DNA from: Paralichthys olivaceus
Lineage: Eukaryota; Chordata; Actinopteri; Pleuronectiformes; Paralichthyidae
Direction: 5' to 3'
Assembly: GCF_024713975.1 (NCBI RefSeq)
Contig: NC_091102.1
Span: 24,091,001-24,155,000, forward strand
Length of the DNA stretch: 64,000 bases
A program made the translations under genes and the position numbers. Each line of letters opens with the position of its first letter. Within the stretch, counting starts at the first letter, position 1. Below, piece after piece: positions 1-9,229 of the stretch. Below the pieces are notes generated by a model, which saw only the letters and a program-made list of their open reading frames with translations, was not told the origin of the DNA and did no database searches.

Positions 1-280
1 CGGCTCACAGCTTATCCGGACGAGCCTGGATTTGCCTGTGACTACCGTCTCTGCCTGCGGACGTCTGTTTTAATTTAGCCGTGGCTCTCTGCTACTGTTT
101 GCTACAGTTTACTACTGTCTGCTTCGTGGTTTTAGAGGGAACTGCGTCACACACAGGTGCAGACTTCTTCATGCGATACCTGTCTTAGGCTCATGGAAAA
201 CACTGCCCCCTACAGGAGATGAACTGAGTGTCTAAATGACATATAAAGGGTTAGTGACCTGATTTTTTATGTGGGTTACA
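1..280 (-). repeat. 3' LTR of Ty3/Gypsy element (cut by window edge)
   Basis: Bases 1-280 match 7578-7857 with four substitutions that I can count. On the minus strand the LTR starts TGTAACCC at 280, directly after the polypurine tract. About 640 bp of it lie outside the window, judged from the complete copy at 6938-7857. The near identity of the two LTRs indicates a fairly recent insertion. Confidence 0.95.
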
Positions 281-3200
281 CCCTCCCTTCTCAAATCAGC
301 ATGAGTCCCTTCATGCTTATTTCGCTGGACTACAAGGGAACTGTCATCTCCCATAGTATCAAGGGCTCTATTAAAACTCTCCAAGAGGCTCTTGGCAAAG
401 GAGATTAAAGGCTTCCCTAACTCGTCATAGTAAAAGCGTTTTGGGGGCCTTCTCAACCTTTCAGACCGACGTGTGGTCAAGTCTGGGTCATCAATGTCTG
501 TGTCAATCAATTGTTCATCTTTCTCATTCTTGTCTTGGTCAACAATATCTGTGTCAGTCAATTGTCCATCTTTCTCATTCTTGTCTTGGTCAACAATGTC
601 TGTGTCAGTCAATTGTCCATCTTTCTCATTCTTGTCTTGGTCAACAATGTCTCTGGTTGGTTTTGAGTTTAGCCATTGACTTTCACCAATGACTTCACCA
701 TGTTCGAGTTCTTCCTGACACACCAAACTGTTATCACTGTCAGCAGTAGCCATGTTTCCTCTGTTCAGGTCTGGTTCAGTGGTATCATTTTCCATAGGGG
801 CTTGCTCAGTTGCAACCTCTGACTCCTCCAAAGCCGAGTCGGGAAGTATTTCACCCGTCTCTGCAAGCGATGTAGGAGAATTTCCAGCAACAAGTTCGCC
901 CTGTGGTTGGAAATTTGTGGGGTTGGCTAATGAACAGTCACCCTCTGCAGCTAAATTTACAGGGGAATGCTGTCCCCTGGGAAGCTCACAGACCTGAATA
1001 AACCTTTTCTCAGGAATGACAGACAAACGAACAGGACAATCACATGAGTCATCCTCAGACTCTGAGTAATCCTCTTGGGACTGAGACTGTCGACTCCTCG
1101 TTCTGGGGCGGCATACCTTTGGGTTGACCTGCTCAGGTTCCTCATCATCTATCAGATTACCACAAGGCAGCAAGTGATCCCTGTGCAGCGTTCGAGTGGG
1201 ACCATCTGCATTGATAGGCTGCACTGTATAAACTGGTAAGTCTCCCTTTCTCTTCAAGACTTTATATACAGTTGACTCCCACTTATCTGCAAGTTTGTGC
1301 TTGTTCCTTAACCGCAGGTTCCGTACAAGCACACGATCACCTTCTTGGAGTGTTGACTCCCTTACTACCTTGTCAAACCTACATTTGTTCCGTTCGGCGA
1401 CCTTTGCAGAATTTTTGGTCACAATTTGGTAGCTCTCTTCAAGACGGGCTTTCAGGTTCTTCACATATTGAGAGTGACTTTTGGGAGCTCCACCCTGAAC
1501 AGGTAAACCAAACGCAATATCTACGGGTAGCCTGGGTCGGCGCCCAAACATCAACTCATAGGGACTAAAACCCGTCACATCACTCTTTGTACAGTTGTAA
1601 GCATGAGTCAGCGGCTTGACATAATCACGCCAGTGACTCTTCTCTTTTTCTTTCAAGGTTCCTAACATGCCTAAGAGGGTCCTGTTGAACCTTTCAACAG
1701 GATTCCCTCGGGGGTGGTACGGGCTTGTGCGTACTTTTTTGATACCAGCAAGAGCACAGAGTTTGTGGATGAGCTGGGATTCGAAGTCCCTGCCTTGGTC
1801 ACTCAAGAGTCGCTCTGGAAACCCATAATGTATCAAAAACTGCTCCCAAAGACACTTAGCCACTGTTGTTGCTTTCTGATCCTTCGTTGGAATGGCAACA
1901 GCGAATTTCGTGAAGTGATCAGTTATAACTAAGATGTCTTTGGTGTTTTTACTGTCGGGTTCCAAGGACAAATAGTCTATACAGACTAGTTCCATGGGAC
2001 GTGTTGTTTGAATATTTACAAGAGGTTCAGATTTCTCCGGTGGTGTTTTCCTCCTTACACAACGTCCACATGATTTGATCTTGTTCTCTACATCCTTAGC
2101 CATCTTTGGCCAATAAAACCTTGAACGTATAAGGTCAAGAGTCCTGTCTAGACCCAGGTGTCCCATATCTTCGTGGAGCCAAGAGAGAATGGAGGACCGA
2201 AGAGACATAGGAACTACAAACTGGTAGGTGATGTCACCATCTGACCGACGGGCTCTGTAAAGGAGGTTATTTTTCAGTTCTAACCGCTTCCATTCTTTAA
2301 GCATCAGCTTAAGCTCCAATGAATCAGGGATAGGTTTGGGATTTGTCCCATTCCCAGATTCCAGCAGGTTAATAACCTTCCCAATGACTGGATCAGACCT
2401 CTGCTGATGTTGGAGATCTGCTTCACTAAATGTAGGTATGATGGAACAACCTAGTGCTTCTACTTCTCCATAAGCATCTGGTACTGCATCGGCATGCAAA
2501 GCCAGTGACTCTACCAAAGTGACAGAAGGTGAGTTACCATCGACCTCGCCAAGGAGGTGACGACTGCACAAAGCAGTGATTACGTCAGGTGGTAAGTCAA
2601 GGTGATCAGGAGAAGGGGAGAGATGATGAGAAGCAAACTGTTTCATTCGCTCTCTCTCCTCAAGGAATGCATCATCATCTGGCAGATCATCATGAGGTCG
2701 TCTGGAGAGACCGTCTGCATCTTGGTTGCTCTTCCCAGCCCTATACTTGATGTCAAAGTCAAAAGTGGAAAGAGCAGCCAACCAGCGATAGCTAGCAGCA
2801 TCAAGTTTAGCTGACTTCAAAATGTACGTCAACGGATTGTTATCTGTTACAACCGTGAACACATTCCCACAAAGATAGTCGTGACATTTTTCTACCACAG
2901 ACCACTTCAGAGCCAAGAACTCTAATTTGTGGGCTGGGTAACGTTTCTCACTGGAAGAGAGCCCTCTACTGGCGTAAGCTATAACACGCAGTTCACCATC
3001 TTGCTCTTGGTAAAGAGCGGCACCTAGCCCAGAAGTACTTGCATCGGTGTGAAGAAAATAAGGAAGTTTCGGATTTGCAAATCCAAGGACTGGTGCGGAA
3101 GTGAGCTTGTCTATGATTGTTTGAAACGCTTCTTGACAAGCCGGTGTCCATCGTTCGGCAAAGGGCTCTTTGGTGTTCAAGTACCCAGGAGAGGAAGGAG

Positions 3201-5121
3201 TTGACTTTCTGCCCTTCCTACATGGTGGATAACCACTGGTAAGGTCGTTCAAGGGTTTTACTATCCTGGAATAGTCCTTGACAAACCGGCGGTAATATCC
3301 TGCGAAACCAAGGAATGACTTGAGCTCACTAAGTGTGTTGGGACATGGCCAAGTGCGAAGGGCACTCACCTTGCCAGGGTCGGTCTCAACACCCTTGTTG
3401 GAGACAATGTGCCCTAAGTACCGCACAGAGTTCTGGAAAAAACGGCACTTTGATGGAGACAATTTCAAGCCATATTCCCGCAGTTGCTCAAGAACATGCA
3501 AAAGCCGTGTTTCATGTTCCTCTAGGGTGCTTGAAAACACGATGACATCGTCCAAGAAAACCAGCACTTCTTTCAGGTTAAGGCTACCCATACACCGCTC
3601 CATTAAGCGCTGAAAGGTGCTGGGGGCATTAGTGATACCCTGGGGCATACGATTGAACTCATAAAAACCCAGAGGGCACACAAAAGCAGTTTTAGGTTTG
3701 TCACATTCTTTCATTTCTATCTGGTAATACCCAGATTTCAAGTCCATTACCGAGAACCATTTAGATCCGGCAAGGGCTGAGAAAGACTCTTCAAGATGTG
3801 GAAGTGCATAAGCATCTCGGATCGTCAGGGAGTTCAACTTCCGATAGTCGATGCAAAGTCGGACATCGCCGTTCTTTTTCCGAACCACGACGATTGGCGA
3901 AGAGTAGGGTGATTCTGATTCGCGAATCACTCCTGCTGCCAGAAGCGTTTGTAGATGTTTCCTTACAGCTTCGTAATCATTAGGGTGTATTGGTCTAGAT
4001 CTCTGTTTGAAAGGTGTTTCATCTCTCAGGTGTATGTGATGTTTGACCTTGGATGTGTGCCCGAAATCTAGATCATGCTGAGCGAAAACGTCAGCGTAAG
4101 TGTTCAAGCTTTGTGTCATCCTCTCCTTCCACTCTTGTGGAAGAGGGGATTCCCCAAAGTCAAAGACAAGACCTGATTCGGTGGATTCAGAAGCTGACTG
4201 AGGAGTAACAGCACAACACCGAACAATGTTAGTGTTCTCGTGGGAAGCAGGTAAGTTGTCATGAACTGACGCAGCAGCATGAAGTTCAGCAATAACACAA
4301 CTACAAGGAAGTGTTACATCATGTTCATTTTCATTTCTTACCCACACAGGTAACTTGTAAGGATGTTCCTTGGGCATGCTAACAAGACAACACTCTACAA
4401 AGATACCACCCGGTAATGAGGAAGTACTAGGCTGTTCGACAATGACACATTCATCTGTAGTGTTAATCTTAGCATAACCCTCTAGAAGCACTTTCCCTTG
4501 CGCAGGTATCACTCTCTGTTCTCTGCCTTTCAGGGTCATCAAGCCGACTCTCCCAGTGGAGCTTACTTCCTTCCTGAGCTTCAGAGTATGAAGGATTTGT
4601 CTAAAGCCATAAACAGACGATAGATCATTGGGATTTTTTTCATGACAGTGCTCGTCATACATGACATCAAGTGTATTTGTCCCTATTAGTACAGGAAGTT
4701 CACAGTTGGAACGTATATCTGGAACAACCAACGCCAAAGTAGAGACTTCAGGCTCAGTTTCGACAAATGTCTTTGAAAACTTGAGGACAAGGGGAATATA
4801 ACCCAAGTAAGGAACTGTGGCACCACTAGCACCTTCAACATTAAGACCATCAATTGGTTGAATAGGATGTTCTGAGAGATAGCTGTTGTAGAAAGAAGTG
4901 GACACTGTGGTCACCTGAGACCCAGTGTCAAGAAGACAACTACACTCAACTCCTGCTACTGTGATGTAAGCAGTACATTTCTTCCCAACAAGTCCTCTTG
5001 GGAGCTTGATGTGATGTTCCAGGTTTTGAGAATGAATGGATGCTAGATCAGATGGATCAGCTTTGGGACATGCACGCTTGGTTTCAGTTCCTGTTAGTCC
5101 CTCAACAGGAACTGAAGTTAG
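232..5121 (-). CDS. pol: Gypsy pol polyprotein: protease, RT, RNase H, integrase (by -1 frameshift)
   Basis: The frame is open from the frameshift site at 5121 to a stop inside the 3' LTR (232), about 1,629 codons without a break. Domains in order: aspartic protease with DTGS at 4918-4929; reverse transcriptase with the catalytic FLDD variant at 3547-3558; RNase H beginning HTDAS; integrase with an HHCC zinc module (HEDMGHLG then CGRC) and a DDE core (CIDY, SDQGRDF, NPVERFNRTL); then a basic GPY/F-like module with ADKWES. The domain order protease-RT-RNase H-integrase is diagnostic of Ty3/Gypsy. The C-terminal tail is acidic and carries three 17-residue repeats. No envelope gene follows. The first ATG in this frame, at 4914, lies downstream of the protease active site, so translation as a gag-pol fusion is the sensible model. 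The element looks coding-competent, though activity is not shown. Confidence 0.95.
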   Translation of the reverse strand, partial: LTSVPVEGLTGTETKRACPKADPSDLASIHSQNLEHHIKLPRGLVGKKCTAYITVAGVECSCLLDTGSQVTTVSTSFYNSYLSEHPIQPIDGLNVEGASGATVPYLGYIPLVLKFSKTFVETEPEVSTLALVVPDIRSNCELPVLIGTNTLDVMYDEHCHEKNPNDLSSVYGFRQILHTLKLRKEVSSTGRVGLMTLKGREQRVIPAQGKVLLEGYAKINTTDECVIVEQPSTSSLPGGIFVECCLVSMPKEHPYKLPVWVRNENEHDVTLPCSCVIAELHAAASVHDNLPASHENTNIVRCCAVTPQSASESTESGLVFDFGESPLPQEWKERMTQSLNTYADVFAQHDLDFGHTSKVKHHIHLRDETPFKQRSRPIHPNDYEAVRKHLQTLLAAGVIRESESPYSSPIVVVRKKNGDVRLCIDYRKLNSLTIRDAYALPHLEESFSALAGSKWFSVMDLKSGYYQIEMKECDKPKTAFVCPLGFYEFNRMPQGITNAPSTFQRLMERCMGSLNLKEVLVFLDDVIVFSSTLEEHETRLLHVLEQLREYGLKLSPSKCRFFQNSVRYLGHIVSNKGVETDPGKVSALRTWPCPNTLSELKSFLGFAGYYRRFVKDYSRIVKPLNDLTSGYPPCRKGRKSTPSSPGYLNTKEPFAERWTPACQEAFQTIIDKLTSAPVLGFANPKLPYFLHTDASTSGLGAALYQEQDGELRVIAYASRGLSSSEKRYPAHKLEFLALKWSVVEKCHDYLCGNVFTVVTDNNPLTYILKSAKLDAASYRWLAALSTFDFDIKYRAGKSNQDADGLSRRPHDDLPDDDAFLEERERMKQFASHHLSPSPDHLDLPPDVITALCSRHLLGEVDGNSPSVTLVESLALHADAVPDAYGEVEALGCSIIPTFSEADLQHQQRSDPVIGKVINLLESGNGTNPKPIPDSLELKLMLKEWKRLELKNNLLYRARRSDGDITYQFVVPMSLRSSILSWLHEDMGHLGLDRTLDLIRSRFYWPKMAKDVENKIKSCGRCVRRKTPPEKSEPLVNIQTTRPMELVCIDYLSLEPDSKNTKDILVITDHFTKFAVAIPTKDQKATTVAKCLWEQFLIHYGFPERLLSDQGRDFESQLIHKLCALAGIKKVRTSPYHPRGNPVERFNRTLLGMLGTLKEKEKSHWRDYVKPLTHAYNCTKSDVTGFSPYELMFGRRPRLPVDIAFGLPVQGGAPKSHSQYVKNLKARLEESYQIVTKNSAKVAERNKCRFDKVVRESTLQEGDRVLVRNLRLRNKHKLADKWESTVYKVLKRKGDLPVYTVQPINADGPTRTLHRDHLLPCGNLIDDEEPEQVNPKVCRPRTRSRQSQSQEDYSESEDDSCDCPVRLSVIPEKRFIQVCELPRGQHSPVNLAAEGDCSLANPTNFQPQGELVAGNSPTSLAETGEILPDSALEESEVATEQAPMENDTTEPDLNRGNMATADSDNSLVCQEELEHGEVIGESQWLNSKPTRDIVDQDKNEKDGQLTDTDIVDQDKNEKDGQLTDTDIVDQDKNEKDEQLIDTDIDDPDLTTRRSERLRRPPKRFYYDELGKPLISFAKSLLESFNRALDTMGDDSSLVVQRNKHEGTHADLRREGVTHIKNQVTNPLYVI
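281..292 (-). other. Polypurine tract (plus-strand primer) of the Gypsy element
   Basis: On the minus strand the purine run GAGAAGGGAGGG abuts the TGTAACCC start of the 3' LTR. This is the expected place for the RNase H-resistant primer of plus-strand DNA synthesis. Confidence 0.85.
500..652 (-). repeat. Three tandem 51-bp repeats in the pol C-terminal tail
   Basis: Three consecutive 51-bp units (500-550, 551-601, 602-652) encode 17-residue acidic repeats of the form DIVDQDKNEKDGQLTDT, with a few substitutions in the C-terminal unit. The period is a multiple of three, so the frame is kept. Confidence 0.9.
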
Positions 5122-5127
5122 TTTAAA
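5083..5127 (-). promoter_or_regulatory. -1 ribosomal frameshift signal between gag and pol
   Basis: On the minus strand the heptamer T TTA AAC (5127-5121) sits in the gag frame directly before the gag stop TAA (5120-5118). After a 4-nt spacer comes a perfect 13-bp inverted repeat (arms 5104-5116 and 5083-5095) with an 8-nt loop. Pol lies in the -1 frame and is open from 5121. Slippery heptamer, short spacer and stable stem are the three parts of a known programmed -1 frameshift signal. No pseudoknot was sought. Confidence 0.9.
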
Positions 5128-6650
5128 TGATGTCTGTTTTGTTGTTCCCAGGCTTGCTGTTTCTGCCTGAACTCTTTCCGTTTTAGTTCAACCTGTTCAG
5201 GGTCTGGCTCATTACTGCAAGAAGGCGCAATATGCCCATCCTGCCCGCACTTGAAGCAATAGCCTGGTCGGGGTCTCTTTTCAGGTGCAGATTCACCTGG
5301 GGGTGGGGATTTTGGCTCAGCTGGGGTCTTTGGTTTGGGTCTTGTATTCTTATTTGGTTTAGTGGAAGACTGAACGGGGTTGCTACTCAAATATGTTTTA
5401 AGAGACGCTATCTGAGCTTGTAACTTAGCAATTTGCTGTTCTAATTTATTCGTGTCAACGGAAGGGGTCACAGAGGCTACAGTTGCCATGTCAGTATCAT
5501 CAGGGGTACAATCATTAACAGAAAGGGGGTTTGACTGAACTTTGGTCTTAGAAAACCCTAAGTGTTGTTTCATTCGGTTTGACTTAGCAGCTTGACGGTC
5601 TTCGTCTGTGCGTAACAGAAGGAGCAGCTCTGAGAATGAGGGAGGGTTAGTTTTCTTTTGCTCCAACTGTAAACTCGTGATTAAACTGTTATTCCAACAA
5701 CCCCTGCAAAACTGCTTGAGGAGCTGGCGTTCTGAGTCAACGGCCGCAATGCCACCTCGCTTAACCACTTTACTCAAGGCTGTCTGCAGTCGCTGTAGGT
5801 AGCTGGAAGGTTTCTCACCTGAGTTTTGATTTGTATTCAGAAACTGAGCAAAAAGCTCGTCTCCATCATCCACGGTGCCATATGCTGAATCGAGCAGACT
5901 GAGATAGTCATGGGTTCTGGAGTTAGGCCCAAGATGTTTAACAACATTGGCAGCGGGTGGAAGGAGGCTCTCTACTATTTTTCTGACTGTGAGTTTGTCA
6001 GACATGGAAGGATCAGCAAGATAGAAATCAACATTATTACGCCATGTATCATAGTCAGACTCTAGATTGGGACAGGGAGTCTTCCCAGAAAAACACCTAA
6101 GCTTTGTGTGGCCATGATATTGGGAAACCACGTCGCTACTCCTGATGACATGTTCGACTACTACCTTTTGGACTTCAGTGGGGGTGAGTTGTTCAGAGGA
6201 TAAGTATAAGGCTGGTTTCTTAGGTGAGGGTAATGCCTCTGCACCTACAATGAGTGAAATGGAGTCATGTTCATGGGAATGAGTTGAGTCAGTGACCACT
6301 TTAACAGGAGTTTGGGTCGGGTCAGTCACTACCTCTGCTGAGGTTATATCAGTGGTCAACTGAGGTCCATGATCAGTTTTAGACATATCTGGTTCGGCTG
6401 TTTGGGGTTTGGTAGACTCACGAATTCTGCTCAACTCTTCCATCAAAACCTTCTCAAAGTCAGCGCCACTTAGCTTAGCAACACCTTTCAGTTCAGCTAA
6501 GTAAGTGCGTGTCAAGGTTGAACCTTTATCAGCTGCATACAGGTCAGAGAGGCACTGAATGTGGTTAGTAACGTTTGGGTTACTAGTGGGTCGCCTGCAG
6601 GGCAAGGTGCTCTGCAGAAACTGTATGGTCTCACCTGACTTAAACTCCAC
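5118..6650 (-). CDS. gag: Gypsy gag with CCHC zinc knuckle, PNMA-like capsid
   Basis: The 510-aa ORF starts with MEFKSGE and ends NRHHLN just after the frameshift heptamer. Near the C-terminus lies one CCHC zinc knuckle, CFKCGQDGHIAPSC, as in nucleocapsid domains, preceded by a proline/lysine-rich stretch. The central region (KLRCFSG, then RKIVESLLPPAANVVKHL, and SSYLQRLQTALSKVVKRGG) resembles the capsid of the vertebrate PNMA family, which is known to derive from Ty3/Gypsy gag. Gag would bind and package the element RNA and build the capsid. The frame has no breaks. The assignment to gag is secure; the PNMA relationship is my reading by eye. Confidence 0.93.
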   Translation of the reverse strand: MEFKSGETIQFLQSTLPCRRPTSNPNVTNHIQCLSDLYAADKGSTLTRTYLAELKGVAKLSGADFEKVLMEELSRIRESTKPQTAEPDMSKTDHGPQLTTDITSAEVVTDPTQTPVKVVTDSTHSHEHDSISLIVGAEALPSPKKPALYLSSEQLTPTEVQKVVVEHVIRSSDVVSQYHGHTKLRCFSGKTPCPNLESDYDTWRNNVDFYLADPSMSDKLTVRKIVESLLPPAANVVKHLGPNSRTHDYLSLLDSAYGTVDDGDELFAQFLNTNQNSGEKPSSYLQRLQTALSKVVKRGGIAAVDSERQLLKQFCRGCWNNSLITSLQLEQKKTNPPSFSELLLLLRTDEDRQAAKSNRMKQHLGFSKTKVQSNPLSVNDCTPDDTDMATVASVTPSVDTNKLEQQIAKLQAQIASLKTYLSSNPVQSSTKPNKNTRPKPKTPAEPKSPPPGESAPEKRPRPGYCFKCGQDGHIAPSCSNEPDPEQVELKRKEFRQKQQAWEQQNRHHLN

Positions 6651-6937
6651 AATAGCAGTGTCTTTAAACTGAGCTTATGAACTGGTCACCTTAATTGTCC
6701 TTCCAATAGGACCGTACTGCCCTAAATATTCAATGACCTCATTGTCTATCGCTTCTCCAGTTAAACCGTCTACTAAGACAGAGTTAGGTATTTTCACATT
6801 TTCAGCCTCTATAACATCCATAATATCAACTACAACAAACACAATTTTCTAAATATGCAGTTCACTTTTTGTCAGTAAAAGCAAAAGAAATGTCAACTGC
6901 TCAACCATCAACTCCTCCTGGCTGGCTCGCCAAGTTT
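6651..6937 (-). other. Gypsy 5' untranslated leader
   Basis: This stretch between the 5' LTR and the gag ATG holds the primer-binding site and no long ORF. It is the expected place for a packaging signal, but none is recognisable by eye. Confidence 0.6.
6915..6932 (-). other. tRNA primer-binding site of the Gypsy element
   Basis: On the minus strand, five bases after the inner end of the 5' LTR, the sequence TGGCGAGCCAGCCAGGAG begins with the TGG that pairs with a tRNA CCA end. Position and start fit a minus-strand primer site. The tRNA species was not determined. Confidence 0.75.
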
Positions 6938-7857
6938 TGTGTAGCACCTTTGGTCCTGACTTTTAGGTTAAAGAGACATCACATCGCTCTAGGTCCGGTA
7001 TGAGTTGCACCAGGAATTTACTCACAAAAAGGAGTGGGTGTGGTTTGATTTGAACAGGTGACACTTTAATAACAATGCACAACAACAATAACATTGACAG
7101 CTTAGCTGTACTTTTATTTACCAAATGAGGCGTCACAAAAATAAAAAAGACACAAAATCAGAGTCCATTGAAGTTGAGCTCTCCAACTCAAGAAAGTTCA
7201 GTTCTGAAAAAGGGATCCAATTGTGTGGATGTTCTGTATCAATGTCCATTCAAGTATGTCATCCTAAATCTCTACTACCCGGATAGGTGAAGAGTGTGTG
7301 TGTCTTATCTGTTCTCAGAATGTGTGATTCACATGATCTGGAGTCTCAAGGTAGGTTCTGTGGCTGGCCACACCACATCTCCAACTCTCTCTCTCTCTCA
7401 GAATCGCTGGGCTGGGCTCGCCATCTTAATCGTCTCTCTCTCAGAATCGCTGGGCTGGGCTCGCCATCTTAATCGTCTCTCTATCTCTCTGATAGTTGAT
7501 CAGACTAGCACGAAACAAAAAAAACCAACCAGAGGTTCATCAAGCATGAATTCTCATAAAGGGGGGTTTATCCTCCTCGGCTCACAGCTTATCCGGACGA
7601 GCCTGGATTTGCCTGTGACTACCGTCTCTGCCTGCGGACGTCTGTTTTAATTTAGTCGTGGCTCTCTGCTACTGTTTGCTACAGTTTGCTACTGTCTGCT
7701 TCGTGGTTTTAGAGGGAACTGCGTCACACACAGGTGCAGACTTCTTCACGCGATACCTGTCTTAGGCTCATGGAAAACACTGCCCCCTACAGGAGATGAA
7801 CTGAGTGTCTAAATGACATATACAGGGTTAGTGACCTGATTTTTTATGTGGGTTACA
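6938..7857 (-). repeat. 5' LTR of Ty3/Gypsy element (complete, about 920 bp)
   Basis: On the minus strand it starts TGTAACCC at 7857 and ends GGTGCTACACA at 6938, with TG...CA termini. The outer 280 bp match the 3' LTR at 1-280. Inside are two copies of a 43-bp direct repeat (starting near 7399 and 7442) containing CGCTGGGCTGGGCTCGCC and flanked by CT-rich runs. The target duplication should start with TATAC on the right, but the left flank is outside the window. Confidence 0.92.
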
Positions 7858-7936
7858 TATACTTAACTCCTGGTAAATGTTTTAATACAGTTGTATACAT
7901 CTGCAAAAACCAATAAACAAAGTTTAAAAAAAAAAA
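7858..7936 (+). repeat. Probable 3' tail of an older LINE, ending in poly(A)
   Basis: A short stretch with AATAAACAAAG followed by about eleven A residues looks like a retrotransposon 3' end. The Gypsy element appears to have inserted next to or into it. Confidence 0.4.
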
Positions 7937-8298
7937 GTTATGCATGATAAACAAACTAAGGTCTGCAGAATGTGTTTGCAGCCAGGAAACATCCTAAGAG
8001 AGTGCCCTGAATTCCAGTGCCACAGATGCTGAGTTCAGGGGCACTATGCGAGAGAATGCGAAATCAAAATGGACAGCATAAAAGAAAAAAACGGAATAAA
8101 GGATGGGAAAGACGAAACCATGGAACTCGAGGGAATGGGAGGAGACGCGGAGGAGGAAAAGAGCAAGGGAGAAGTGGTGAGTGAGGACTCAGATGACAGC
8201 GACGGGGAGCACGGAGCAGCAGAGGAGACAGAGATGACAGCAGCGATGATGGTGTCAGTGGTGGAGGTAGCAGAGGTGATGGAGACAGCAGCGGTGAC

Positions 8299-8981
8299 TG
8301 TTGAGCTGAATCTCAGATTAGGATCTCAAAGAACTACACTTCCCAGAGTGCAGCAGCAGCAGCAAACCAGCTGCTAGTCACATGATCAATCATTGTCACT
8401 GATTTGGAGCACCTGAGAAGGAATGGACTTCTCAGTCATTCAAACAAAGAGAGAAGAAGCTCCAACTTCACTCATCGGTTCAGTCTAAAGACGCCAATGG
8501 TCGGTGAAATGTTTTATTTACTTTCATGATTTTTGCAATGCTGCTTGATATGTTCAAGTTTATGTTTAACTGCTGTGTAGATTAGTTAAGAAATGAATTG
8601 CAGCATTGAAGTCATTGATTTTGTGTTGAATGAGTTTGCACTAAGAAATATTTCATTTTGAGTTTGAAAATGTTAAAGTACAAGACACAAGAGGATAATA
8701 CAAGGTTAAAGGTGTTAAAATTATGTTAAATGTTAAAACTTTACTAAAAATGGAAAATTCATGAAATTAGATTTTTCTTTATTCCATTTAAAAGCTTAAG
8801 TAGTAAATTATTTTAAAATGTTTAATGTTTAAAAATGTAAACTTTTGTTTCTCTCTTTTATAGGTTTACAACCTAATTCATGAACAGACCAGTCAACTGA
8901 CAAAGAAAAATAAAGTGATTGAGTTGGAAATTTGAGTTGTCCTTGTGTCCTTTGGATGTTGAACAAGAGGAGGACTTGACA
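8299..8981 (+). mobile_element. Solo LTR (683 bp) inside LINE ORF1, duplication GTGAC
   Basis: The insert starts TGTTGAGC and ends ACTTGACA (TG...CA), flanked by GTGAC at 8294-8298 and 8982-8986. Removing the insert and one duplication copy (688 bp) rejoins the ORF1 frame exactly. An AATAAA near 8908 toward the right end suggests plus orientation. It is a solo LTR, presumably left by recombination between two LTRs. Confidence 0.87.
8333..8351 (+). promoter_or_regulatory. ZNF143/Staf-like site in the solo LTR
   Basis: ACTACACTTCCCAGAGTGC closely matches the known ZNF143 (SBS) consensus ACTACAnnTCCCAGnnTGC. It lies 34 bp from the LTR start, in the U3 region where promoter elements are expected. 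Binding is inferred. Confidence 0.5.
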
Positions 8982-9229
8982 GTGACGGAGACAACAGCGG
9001 TGAAGGAGAAGGAAAAGGCAACGGTGACAGCAGCTGCGGCAACTGAAGACGGAACGAGCGGAGGAAGGAGAGCCCATACCAAAAAGAAAGAAGATGAAGC
9101 TTAGAGCCAGAAAACAAACGACTCAGACATGGACATGGACTTAGTATCCAAAATCATGCAAATAAGGAAAAGACAGAATCCTCAGAGGTACCAGAGGCAA
9201 AATAAGAAAAGCAAAAACAAAAATAAATG

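Larger units (their letters stand above)
7960..9104 (+). pseudogene. LINE ORF1 relic (zinc-knuckle protein), split by a solo LTR
   Basis: The frame reads two nucleocapsid-type knuckles near 7963-8060: CRMCLQPGNILREC, with the usual His changed to Asn, and a second CHRC..GHYAREC interrupted by a TGA. An acidic, Ser/Asp/Glu-rich tail follows (8069-8298). The frame then breaks at a solo LTR. Past the LTR and its second target copy the same frame resumes as ETTAVKEKEKATVTAAAA and ends at 9104. Paired CCHC knuckles are typical of ORF1 in L1/Tx1-type LINEs; the N-terminal part is missing. It would have been an RNA-binding chaperone and is now dead. Confidence 0.75.

Noticed and set aside
1..500. 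Envelope gene downstream of pol in the Gypsy element.
   Set aside because: Pol ends inside the LTR and no further ORF fits between pol and the LTR.
8829..9117. Minus-strand Ser/Leu-rich ORFs near the LINE relic.
   Set aside because: They are antisense to the LTR end and to the acidic, purine-rich ORF1 tail and have no independent support.
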